Shown piece by piece: positions 12,801-20,663 of a DNA stretch of 64,000 nucleotides (the stretch's first letter is position 1; each line of letters opens with the position of its first letter). Below the pieces are notes generated by a model. That model ran no database searches, had not been told where the DNA came from, and saw only the letters and a program-made list of their open reading frames with translations. The position numbers and the translations under genes were made by a program. Origin of the DNA: Zoroaster sp. YZ-2022 (Eukaryota; Echinodermata; Asteroidea; Forcipulatida; Zoroasteridae); the NCBI GenBank assembly GCA_029582265.1, contig CM055822.1, positions 4,461,057 through 4,525,056 of the forward strand. Direction: 5' to 3'.

Positions 12801-15800
12801 TTTGCTTGTACAATGAACAAACAGATATCTGTAAGCACTGGCATAAATCCGTGATGAAAAGTTGAGGGGGGGGGGATGATTTTGAAATTTGGGTGTACGG
12901 TATAGCTTGAAGTTCTGCAGTTGACAACTATTCAGAATCTTGCGGCTACAGTACAGATTACACCTATATATATTTTTTTCAACGCATAAAAAATTCTGGG
13001 GGGTCCATAGGATCACCCCCCCCCGTCCAAAAAGTGGGGGCAATATACATGTATCCCCCATCTCCCCCGGGATTTACGCCCGTGTCTGTAAGGTGGTTGT
13101 GGGTTCAAGCTCTGCCCAAGCTACCCGTTGAATTGTTTTTCTGCACACACTTGGAAGCACTGACTTTAGATTGCTAGCTACTTTGGTAGCAAATTCAATT
13201 GACCCTCCCACTCCCAGTCCATTTTGCCAATGGGTGCACAAACTACATGTTAAACCTTGTTAACTTAGTATGATGTAAAATCCTATCCCACTCAAGCTCT
13301 TTGCCCCTACGACATGGCATGTTAGCATCTTTGAAAAATCAGAGTCTTTAAAAATTAATTTCTGAACATGGTCCACGTAACAGTAGCGATTAGATTTTTA
13401 AGTTTTCTTACCATTCCTGATGGATGAATTTTATGCTTCCTGTGCAGATGCATGGATGGAACAGCGGCCGGTCACTACTGGCCTCTGACCGGCACACACG
13501 ACATATATCACCTAAAAGAAGACAGGAACACACTATTGTCATAATCTAGTGTACTAGATTAAGTAATGCACGTAAAAGAACCCAGGACACTTATCGTGGA
13601 AGTGTAAGGGGTTTACCCCGGTGTTTCTGGTTCACATTGCAAGCGCTCTTGTTTACAGGTTTCCTCAGGCTTTCGAGCTTACAGTGCTTAAGTGCGCTTT
13701 TCTGAGGCATCCCTTGGTTTCATTACCAGAAATGATAAATGAAATGAAATGAAATGAAATGAAATAATTCCCAGTCATTATAAATGATAACAGACTTACA
13801 GGAAAGATACTTGGTGTAAAAATGATGATAGCATCAAACACCCCTTGAAATATTTCTAGTCTGAGGTACATACTTTCATTTTAGTACTCAATTAATCAAA
13901 TTCTTTCACAATGAATTTTTGTCCTCCAGTGAAAAAAATAAACAAACCTGCATCAAACATCGTGTACGCTGTAGATAAAAATGTGTTACTGTATCAATTA
14001 ATAATTGTGTGACACCGTGGCATAAAAATGTTTGGCCAAGTTAAATAGACCCCTGAAATTGTTATTTATTTTTGCAATCGAGGATGCAGATGAAATACAT
14101 TGTGAAATTGTAACCAAAAAAATAAATAATAATAATGTTAATATTAGACCTTGGCATACAGCCAAAGCAAAGGAGATAGAAGTTGCCTCCATTTCCAGGA
14201 AATGAATAATCGATTAAAGATCAACCTGTTTTTTCGGGGTGACGTTCAAGTGTACATTTCTGCAAGTTCATGAATATATTCCTGTCATAAAATTTTTAAT
14301 TTTGTGAATTTTTAATTTATGGACGGAATTGTTTTTATTATTGTAATTTAATACTGTAAACAATCAAGGTCAAGTGTGGAAATAATTAATACTTTTTTTA
14401 TCTTTTGCCAATTGAAGAGAGTAAGGTATCAAAATAAAGGTTATGACTTACTGAGTGTGAATATTGAGATGGGGGATCATCTTGGGATTACACATAATGC
14501 ATTGCAGCCATTCAAATATAAACTTATGTTTATCGTTCCTCAGAATATGAATAAATCTGTTATTGCTTGAAAGTCTTCAAATATACATTGTATGATAAAC
14601 AAAAGTGGTAAACTTGTTTATATCAGAATATGTCAGCGCATAATAAGAATCTATTTCTAAAAAAAAATTCCTGGTCCGCCTATCGCCTTGCTGTTCTTCT
14701 GCTGGACTACATGAAGGCAAATTTCACGGCAAAAAGTGAACTAGTCGACGACAGTGTGGCTACCTGTAGCCACACCTTCGTCAAGACCAGACTCTCTTAG
14801 TGCCGCTTCATTTGACATTCTTGTAGCCCAGCAGTAAGTTATCTCGCATTCGTCCACAGGGGAGAGGGAGAAAAGCCAGCATCGGCAATGGGCATAAACA
14901 CGTTTAAAAAATGTGTACAGGGCCTAAAGGCCGTTTCACACGAGACCGTTTTAACAAGGGACCTTGACTATAAATCGCATCCATGTTAAAAAATAGCAAA
15001 TCCCAGTCATGTGAAAGCTATCCTTGTTAAATAATTACCATGGACCCTCGTTATTTATAACGGAGAGCGAGACCTCCTCCAAAAAATCACAAAAATGTTA
15101 AAATCACCACGATAGGTCGTGTAAAACGCTTTGTGCGCCCAAACAGGGGACCCTTGCTTTAGCGGTATCATTTCGCATGCGCATAACGCGTCACTAGATC
15201 AGCTTGCAATAATCCCGGATGTGTGTTGGTAAACAACTTGTACGTCCCAATCACGTTGATCAGTAAATGAAACGGTTTCATCGTAACTCCAAGAGACTTT
15301 CTTGGCCTGGACACATTTATTTTTCTCGTTGGATGGCCTTACATTAGAAATCTGTCTATGTGAATCCGTCGGAATTGTTGCAAGTATACTTGATTCGATA
15401 TCCATAATAAAACGAGAATAAAATTGTCGGAAAATGGGAAGGAAATGAAAACAAAATGTGGGAGAAAGTAACATTTGACTTTGCACAACGCATATATATC
15501 TTCGCGGGAAAACAACTGGTAACGTAGAAGAAAGCGTTCAGTGAATAAGCTCTGCGCGCGGTACCAGTGAAATATTGGATTGCACAATCATGACCTTTGA
15601 CCCTCCATGGAAAATGAGGGACGTGAGTTTTGGCGTGAAAGTTTGTTAAAAAATCGCAAACGACCGAGGCGACAGACAACTGGCACCCATTACCAAGGAC
15701 CTTTGTTATCGGTGCTCGTGTGAAAAGGGCTTAATTATATGCCTATTGTCGTTGATTTTATTGCCCTTTTATGGTTTATTATTTGAATGGCATTCAATAA

Positions 15801-18800
15801 AATATCATATTTAAAATTTTTATACATGTACATTTGGACTCTTCTTTTTATTTAATCTTATATTTTCCCAGGGGATTAGGTATATTTACTGTTAGGCTTG
15901 GGTGGTTCAACAATTTCTGGAACCGGTTCGGTTCAACAAAAAAACTTGGTTCCAAGTCGGAACCGGTTCCAAGAGATTCAAAGAAAAACATAAGGATTAC
16001 AGAAAATAATAAAACATACAGTCAATTCAAACATCGTTGCGCCCTGATACGAAGGAGTTTCAATTTTCAACTGCAAATACAGTGATGATAATGTTTAATT
16101 TAAAATATGTTTCAGAAACTTTAAGGAAACTTTATGGAAACGTTAAGCTAAGTTAGAGATTTGTTTCCATTATCCTACCGTTAGCATGCAACTTTACAAG
16201 CCGTGATGTACATGTCGTGGTGCACATGCTTCAGGGGTTGGAGCAATTAAGCAATTGAACCACCCCCCTATACACAAGGTACCGTACTACCGTCCATGCC
16301 TATTGAAAGTACATTAAGAACACTAGCAACATGACTAACTTCGTCACAAGATTATCCATATTATGGGGCCACCTTGATCATTCCATTTCTCAAGACACGT
16401 GCTGTCAACATTTTTAACGACATCTCCATAACCAAAGTATCCATGTTACGGGGCCAATTTATAAACGGGAGTTGGAGCAATTAAGCAATTGCACCAACCC
16501 CCTATACACAAGGTACCGTACTACCGTCCATGCCGTATTGAAAGTACATAAAGAACACTTGCAACATGACTGTTAACTTCATCACAAGTTTATCCATATT
16601 ACAGGGCCACCTTGATCACTCCACTTCTCAAGAAACAGGCTGTTAACATTTTTAACAACATCTCCATAACCAAATTATCCATGTTTAATACAGGGCCATA
16701 TAATACGGCTGTGCCGGGTATCCGGGTATCCGGATACCCGACCGAAACGGTCATTACCCTGTTCCATTTTTCGGTTCCAATTACCCGTAAACGACTTTTT
16801 AAAATTCGGACTTAACATTTGAGCGGTGCAAACAGAAATCTGTGACTCTTGAACAATGTTAATGTATGTTTACACTGTTACAGACAATTATCTTTAAATT
16901 CAAGAGATTACACTCCATAGTTCGATAGTATGGTATCCTTTGATTATAAAAGTCAATTTGTTACCATTTACAGTACATGTATTTGTACACCACCGGAGGC
17001 ATATTTTCAACAAAAATGAAAACGGGTATCCGGGTATCCGAAGTTTCCTACCATATAAACAACTCAGTGACACACAATGCATACTACTAATGCGCAGACA
17101 TTGCGGTTTGCATCAGTTGTATGTGTGGCACCTTCACAAGTTTGCTGCAGTCTAGAGTTACATTTTGTCGGGTATTTTGACTGGAGCCGGTTCTCGGCTC
17201 TAGAGTTGGAGCTCAGACAACCGGCTATTTCAATTAGAGCTGAGTTGGTCCTCAGAGTTGGGTATTTTCCTAGAGCCGCGGCTCTGGGAACCGGGTATTT
17301 GAAGGACTCGGTTCCGCAACCAACTCTTGCGGGTACCCGGTTCTTTAAAAGCATGGACCGCGGTTCCGTTTCTCTGGAATCGGGTAGAACCGGGTACCCG
17401 CCGGAACCGCCCAAGCCTAATCTAGTATGTCAAAATGGTTGCAAATATCGTCAATTTGAGCGCTAGGAATTTAGAAAATCCCGCCGTTAGCGGCAATGGA
17501 ACCAACGTGTGGCTAAGGATTCAGGTCCGTGCCACACTGGTGGGCTGTGGGGCAATGATTGTTGGTGATATTCAACTGCGAAATATGCCAAACGCTATAA
17601 TAATAATAATAATAATAAAGATTTGTAGCGCGCACATATCCACCCTGCTGGGCGCTCAAGGGGCGGAAACAAAGAAAAAACATGAATACAAACAATATAC
17701 AATGATATCATAGGGAAAAAATTATGTACTGAGATACATGTACCTACAATGCAATTACAACTACATCATCTTTGAAGAATTGTGACATAAGATGAGTTTT
17801 AAGCATCGACTTAAATCTAGTTACATGTATACTATGACAAGATTTGAGTTTAGTTGGAAGATGATTCCAGAGTCTCTGAGCCGCGACAGAAAAAGACCTA
17901 TCACCCCAGTTCCGTTTTGAAGTTGGTTCCTTTAGGAGTGACATGTTGCTGGAGCGCAAATTGTGTGATGGAGTGTAGACTTTAAGCAGTTCAGAAATAT
18001 AAATTGGAGCAATGTTATTAAAAGATTTGTGAACAATTAGCATAAGTTTAAAAACAATTCTCTGTGAAACAGGAAGCCAGTGCAGTTCTTTCCAGATTGG
18101 CGTGATATGGCATGACTTTCTGGACAAAGTCACAACACAAGCTGCTGTGTTTTGTATGTGCTGAAGACGAGATATTTGATTCTGCGGGAGACCGTAGAGG
18201 AGAGCATTCCCGTTGTCGAGCCGTGATGTGACAAACGCATGTATAATTTGTTCAGCAGCACTTTTATTCAAGTATTTCCTTATTCGGCTAATATTTCTGA
18301 CATGAAATGATGATATGCGAACAATGTTGGAGATATGAGGGAAAGAATGTCGTATCCGACTGCCACTTTTTAAGGGTTTTTTGGAAAAAAAATTGCAACC
18401 ACTAACCAGTTAAAAAATTATTCCATCAATATTTGGAGGTACAAAAACCGAAAACAATCTTAAAATCCACTTTTATGATGGTTTTCGGACTTGATTTCCC
18501 TTCTAAAAAAAACCTCCCCTTCAGAAAATAGAAGGATCCTATTATAGTTGCCACTGCGCATGTACAATGACTGTGTTGGTCACTAATGGGTGAGTTGACA
18601 AGATCAAACTGACATGACCGAGGAAGTCATTGCATACCAAAAATGCCTGATATTTCATGTCCATGTCCATCATCATCCATATGTTCTCCACCTTACTAGG
18701 TACATGTAGGTAAGATTACATTATTGGTTATATTTAATGAGAAAAAGTGGCAGTCGGATACAACATTCTACCCGATGAGGTTTTAAAGTCATTGTCGAGT

Positions 18801-20324
18801 CAAATATAACACCCAAATTACGTGCTTGTGATGAGGGGCTTATCTGCGAGTCACCAATTGTAATAAATGGAAGAGAAACTTTAGACAATTGCTGACGTGA
18901 TACAAATAGAACAAATTATGTTTTTTCGTCGTTCAATTTCATGAAGTTTTGTCTCATCCAACTTCGAATCTCTTGTCTTGAATACACTCTTGAATACACT
19001 ATGCACTATGGCCGATGGGTATGCTAAATATTAGTTACACTAATGATTACTTAACGTTACTTGTTATATTATTATTATTATTCAATTATTTAACATATTT
19101 TTCATGTAACTTTAGGCCTATTCGCACCATTCATGAACTCTTGAGAGCATATGTCGTTAGATCACTGTTGATCAATACTAGTACTACTACTAGTAGTATT
19201 GAGTAGGCCCTAGTAGTAGTATTATAAATTTAATAATTACCAATAATAGGGTTTTCAGTTTGTACGTGCTTGACCGAAGCCCTCCACACACACAGCGCAT
19301 CGCCCGCAACAAAAAACATCAAAATTTTAAATCAAAAAATTCTATTACTTTTACCTGTTTAAATCTTACATGTAATAGCTCATTGGAAAGCTTATACTAG
19401 TCTCAGCTATCCAACAATGTACATAAAATAGCAATCGGAAGTACGTGCGAAAGGCTAGGTTTTTATGAATGAACCACTCTCGTCCCGCCCAGCCTTTCGT
19501 GAAGTGTTCCGAGATCGGGCGCATTCGGCCTGTAAAATTTGCCATGCTCTGCTGAGGGCATCCACTTCGGAGCTGTCTCCGCGCCCGAGTACATTGTGAT
19601 TGACATGAAAACGGGTTTCCCTATAGAGTCAAAGGGCTCCTTTACATACCCATACTTGCTCGATCTCCACAGCTACTCTACAACCGAAGTTATGAAGAAA
19701 TAAACAATTAAACACCGTTTTTCGAGGTGAAATTTTTAAGTTGAAAGGTAAGACCGATGTCTGAATGAATTGTACACCTCTTTTCTATCATATGTGAAAG
19801 TTTTGAGCCGTAGATGTGTTTAGTTTTGAGCGGAGAGTGTATTTTTTACACCCTTTCAAAAGCTCTTATGAGGGAAACGAGCATGAACGCTGTGCGTGTG
19901 TATCACGGTGTGTGTAGGCTGATTCAACGGTTTTGTTGCCATGATGTACACAGTGTATGGACAGTTGGGCTTGTTCATCGAATGCTGTCTACTTGATTAA
20001 ATAAAACAGGATTCCTCAAAAACGACTCGTCCGATTTTCTTGATTTAAAAACCTTTGTATTTCTTTCATCAAGACCTTTAATTTGATATAAATATTGGGC
20101 ATATTGGTTCAGGAATAATTTTTCACCTGAAAACCCTACCAATTAATAGGCCCTATGACAACATTTCTAAATGATTTTAAAACAGAGAGGTAAAATATGA
20201 GCAAGTGAATGGTAAAACTGAATTCCTGGTTCTGTATTAATATCATAAAAATATTTTTATCAATAATTTGATGGGAGGAAAATTGGTTTTAAAAGATATA
20301 TTTACCTTCACTGCTCTCCTCCAT
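589..20324 (-). CDS. MARCHF6: MARCHF6 (Doa10-type) ER-membrane E3 ubiquitin ligase, 3' end outside window
   Basis: The family ubiquitinates misfolded and short-lived ER and sterol-pathway proteins from the ER membrane. Eleven coding exons are placed, listed separately; they carry about 507 codons. The N-terminus holds a complete RING-CH finger: Cys10, Cys13, Cys27, Cys29, His37, Cys40, Cys53, Cys56, with Trp44 at the usual E2-contact position. Later exons carry hydrophobic membrane segments and near-identical family blocks such as [25 protein letters not shown] and [18 protein letters not shown]. Splice phases agree at every junction except across the gap between exons 11837-11980 and 8013-8244, where one exon must be missing. 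The 3' exons lie left of base 589. The Met exon sits 6.8 kb upstream of the RING exon, back to back with the WDR88-like gene. Identity is very sure; the first exon is inferred from phase and position. Confidence 0.95.
1010..1474. repeat. 61-bp minisatellite, about 7.6 copies
   Basis: Units start at 1010, 1071, 1132, 1193, 1254, 1315, 1376 and 1437. Copies are almost identical; copies 1 and 3 share CATTTACAG where the others have CATTTGCAG. Lies in a MARCHF6 intron. Confidence 0.97.
1645..1779 (-). CDS. MARCHF6: MARCHF6 exon [20 protein letters not shown]
   Basis: Encodes the family-conserved [15 protein letters not shown] and a membrane segment ending FILLLRE. Phase 0 at both ends, CTATAG acceptor and GTAACA donor. 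Confidence 0.96.
2226..2369 (-). CDS. MARCHF6: MARCHF6 exon with [10 protein letters not shown] block
   Basis: Encodes [19 protein letters not shown] and [18 protein letters not shown]. The acceptor at 2370-2371 is chosen because it keeps the frame and exactly preserves the length of the vertebrate segment; the next AG upstream or downstream would shift frame. Confidence 0.88.
2536..2815. mobile_element. Foldback element hairpin (GATCAGAGCATACTGATCGA family)
   Basis: A near-perfect inverted repeat of about 125 bp per arm closes on a short spacer near 2690-2700. Arms carry GTAGCTTTGCATGGTG outside and GATCAGAGCATACTGATCGA inside. Sits in the probable U12 intron of MARCHF6. Confidence 0.9.
2946..4176. 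mobile_element. Large foldback element of the same family
   Basis: Left arm begins TAAGACTAATTGCGGTGACA and right arm ends with the reverse complement followed by GCAAAGCTACAAGTTTTAC. Internal blocks (for example 3117-3190 and 3344-3420; 3515-3740 and 3745-3965) are duplicated in direct and inverted order. No open frame of note. Confidence 0.85.
4263..4740. repeat. TGACTGGTTT-rich sequence, probable old repeat
   Basis: Motifs TTTGACTG and its complement CAGTCAAAA recur many times between 4380 and 4640. An open frame on the minus strand (4269-4499) has no recognised family and I do not call it a gene. Confidence 0.4.
4888..5027 (-). CDS. MARCHF6: MARCHF6 exon FCPYHIGHF, upstream of a probable U12 intron
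   Basis: Encodes [17 protein letters not shown] and [13 protein letters not shown], then a membrane segment ending LILFH. The donor after LILFH reads GTATCCTT, the minor-spliceosome consensus. Phase 0. Confidence 0.9.
5283..5355 (+). repeat. Dispersed ATACCATCATCAAC motif, copy 1
   Basis: About 70 bp resembling six other stretches in the window (see 29643, 32339, 35381, 38636, 53877, 55855). Core: ACCATCACCAACTTCACACC. Confidence 0.6.
5363..5404. repeat. (TTGA)n microsatellite
   Basis: About ten tetranucleotide units, one changed to TTAA, followed by a repeat-like AT-rich tail to about 5530. Confidence 0.95.
5679..5825 (-). CDS. MARCHF6: MARCHF6 exon with the conserved [16 protein letters not shown] block
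   Basis: The block through [18 protein letters not shown] is nearly invariant in the family and is followed by a membrane segment ending FIFVF. TTATAG acceptor and GTATGT donor. Confidence 0.96.
6130..7440 (-). repeat. Array of palindrome-bearing repeat monomers, interrupted by a SINE
   Basis: Contains ACTTCCGGTT-type inverted motifs at 6490 and 7230 and several TGACGTCA sites, as in 24283-26205, and ends near 7438 with GAGCTCTAG where that array begins with CTAGAGCTC. A SINE (6546-6911) has landed inside. Confidence 0.55.
6546..6911 (+). mobile_element. tRNA-derived SINE, family A, full length
   Basis: Head resembles a tRNA with A box TGGTCGAGCGG and B box GGGTTCGAATCCC. A conserved body with CTTGAGCAAGACAC and CTCCCCAGGGAGCTGAG follows. 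The tail GCGCCTTGAGCACC...GTGCGCTACATAAG ends in (TTG)n. The minus-strand frame across it is not a gene. Confidence 0.95.
7499..7673 (-). CDS. MARCHF6: MARCHF6 low-complexity linker exon
   Basis: Encodes an Ala/Asn/Glu/Gln-rich segment beginning [19 protein letters not shown]. Vertebrate MARCHF6 has a similar acidic, Asn-rich linker here. Phases fit both neighbours and yield Asp at each junction. Confidence 0.88.
8013..8244 (-). CDS. MARCHF6: MARCHF6 exon after the gap, membrane segment plus acidic linker start
   Basis: Encodes [10 protein letters not shown], then [18 protein letters not shown] and WLED, as in the family. It opens the Ala/Gly/Glu/Asn-rich linker. TTGCAG acceptor; CAG then GTAGTT donor, phase 0 at its end. 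It starts with the third base of a codon, so an upstream exon of length 1 modulo 3 is required. Confidence 0.92.
9095..10830. repeat. 101-bp tandem array split by a DNA transposon
   Basis: Units begin at about 9095, 9196, 9297, 9398, 9499 and 9600, each with GGTAGATGCGACCTATATAA. The array resumes at 10636 after the element at 9619-10635 and runs about two more, more diverged, units to 10830. Confidence 0.95.
9619..10635. mobile_element. Non-autonomous DNA transposon inside the 101-bp array
   Basis: Perfect 13-bp terminal inverted repeats AGAGCTGCCAACC. Flanks ATGCCACC and GTGCCACC look like an 8-bp target duplication with one change, which suggests hAT type. Both ends carry clustered TCGTATT subterminal motifs. 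A 38-bp hairpin (GGCTGAATTCC arms) lies at 10279-10318. No transposase frame. Confidence 0.85.
11334..11577. mobile_element. TTAA-flanked MITE, CCAGTTCGCGTCGG ends
   Basis: TTAA at 11330-11333 and 11578-11581 flank 14-bp perfect inverted repeats, a piggyBac-type signature. 244 bp, no coding capacity. Confidence 0.85.
11837..11980 (-). CDS. MARCHF6: MARCHF6 exon 4, first membrane region
   Basis: Encodes [19 protein letters not shown] then a hydrophobic stretch with [17 protein letters not shown], the conserved first membrane region. TTTTTGCAG acceptor, GTAAGT donor, phase 1 at its end. The exon that should follow was not found. Confidence 0.93.
12168..12275 (+). mobile_element. SINE family A, 3'-truncated head
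   Basis: Shows the tRNA-like head with GGGTTTGAATCCC B box and part of the CTTGAACAAG body, then similarity stops. Confidence 0.75.
12572..12645 (-). CDS. MARCHF6: MARCHF6 exon 3, second half of RING-CH finger
   Basis: Completes Cys40 and encodes [16 protein letters not shown] and HRFSFTP, carrying ligands Cys53 and Cys56. GTGAGT donor; the phase joins exactly to the IYSPDMP start of the next exon. Confidence 0.95.
12836..13084. mobile_element. hAT-like MITE with 8-bp duplication TCTGTAAG
   Basis: TCTGTAAG at 12828-12835 and 13085-13092 flank imperfect ends CACTGGCATAAATCC and CACGGGCGTAAATCC. G-runs and C-runs lie inside each end. Sits in MARCHF6 intron between exons 2 and 3. Confidence 0.9.
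13422..13511 (-). CDS. MARCHF6: MARCHF6 exon 2, first half of RING-CH finger
   Basis: Encodes [10 protein letters not shown] through IKFIHQE with zinc ligands Cys10, 13, 27, 29, His37 and part of Cys40. Flanked by TTTTAG acceptor and GTAAGA donor; ends with two bases of the Cys40 codon. Confidence 0.95.
14938..15731. mobile_element. PIF/Harbinger-like MITE, TAA duplication
   Basis: Imperfect ends of about 36 bp (AGGCCGTTTCACACGAG left, AGCCCTTTTCACACGAG right in reverse) are flanked by TAA on both sides. Overlapping minus-strand frames at 15199-15679 lie inside and are not genes. Confidence 0.75.
15895..17417. mobile_element. DNA transposon with GGCTTGGGYGGTTC ends
   Basis: Ends are inverted (GGCTTGGGTGGTTC, GAACCGCCCAAGCC) and flanked by TA. 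Inside are a direct duplication of about 234 bp (16237-16470, 16471-16710) and many GGAACCGG and GGGTATCCGG motifs. No transposase seen. Confidence 0.75.
16237..16710. repeat. 234-bp direct duplication inside the transposon
   Basis: Both copies start GTTGGAGCAATTAAGCAATT and share ACACAAGGTACCGTACTACC. They differ by scattered substitutions and small indels, so the duplication is old. Confidence 0.85.
17598..18985 (-). mobile_element. CR1/L2-like LINE 3' end, reverse transcriptase remnant
   Basis: Minus-strand frame shows the end of the RT palm/thumb and the post-RT region: [86 protein letters not shown]. The 3' tail is GCGCGCTACAAATCTTTATT with (ATT)n. It is 5'-truncated, has a stop after NDEKT and is split by a MITE at 18341-18774. 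Confidence 0.9.
18341..18774. mobile_element. MITE nested in the LINE, 6-bp duplication ATGAGG
   Basis: ATGAGG at 18335-18340 and 18775-18780 duplicates LINE sequence. Ends share AGAATGTYGTATCCGACTGC and continue CACTTTTT. Removing it restores the LINE frame as [16 protein letters not shown]. Confidence 0.92.
19172..19200. repeat. Palindrome of ACTAGT/AGTACT units
   Basis: Near-perfect palindrome centred in CAATACTAGTACTACTACTA, followed by a second TAGTAGTAG run at 19210-19220. Probably simple-sequence derived. Confidence 0.7.
19247..20138. mobile_element. DNA transposon with TAGGGTTTTCAG ends
   Basis: Inverted ends TAGGGTTTTCAG and CTGAAAACCCTA. Flanks ACCAATAA and CCAATTAA are similar but not a clean duplication. 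No transposase frame. Confidence 0.75.
20306..20324 (-). CDS. MARCHF6: MARCHF6 coding exon 1 (start codon)
   Basis: Reads MEESSE plus one base before a GTAAAT donor. The single leftover base joins the GT that opens the RING exon to give Gly, then DICRVC, matching the short acidic leader of the family. Chosen on phase, length and position; not independently proven. Confidence 0.7.
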
Positions 20325-20552
20325 TTTTACTAACTGTGCAATAATGATAGATAGATAGATATTACCGTGTTACACTGTACTGGTACGCGGTATCTTATCA
20401 ACTATCTACTAAAATCTTATTTACCAGTGAACATTTCTTGCTCAGTTGTGTAGTGCGCCCCCAAGAGTTAATGATTTTTGTTCACGAGCCAACGTAAACA
20501 ATTTTTGTCCCTGATCGAGTTCGTTAAATAAAAATGTGATTGTTCCATTAAA
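20325..20552. promoter_or_regulatory. Shared divergent promoter interval of MARCHF6 and the WDR88-like gene
   Basis: The two start codons face away from each other with 228 bp between them, so both 5' UTRs and both core promoters must fit here unless there are unseen upstream exons. I see a short GATA repeat near 20348-20361 and no convincing TATA box. Function as a bidirectional promoter is inference from layout. Confidence 0.6.
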
Positions 20553-20663
20553 ATGACAGAGGTTTCGCTAGATTTCGATCCATTGGCGCTAGAAGCTGTC
20601 AACGAGCTTGATAACATATCAAGGAGTAAAACAGGAACTTGGGAACATCAAGATTTAGCTCAG
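20553..20663 (+). CDS. WDR88: WDR88-like exon 1
   Basis: Encodes MTEVSLDFDPLALEAVNELD and NISRSKTGTWEHQDLAQ, phase 0, GTAGGA donor. An acidic leader ahead of the propeller. Confidence 0.85.

Larger units (their letters stand above)
13512..20305. other. MARCHF6 intron 1, repeat-rich
   Basis: 6.8 kb without coding exons that I can support. Holds a (GAAAT)n run at 13738-13765, elements 14938-15731, 15895-17417, a LINE end 17598-18985, a palindrome around 19172-19200 and element 19247-20138. Between 13900 and 14930 I see only AT-rich sequence and a short hairpin TGTGGCTAC/GTAGCCACA at 14757-14776. Confidence 0.7.

Noticed and set aside
15199..15679. Three overlapping minus-strand frames
   Set aside because: All lie within a Harbinger-like MITE and are mutually out of frame; no motif.
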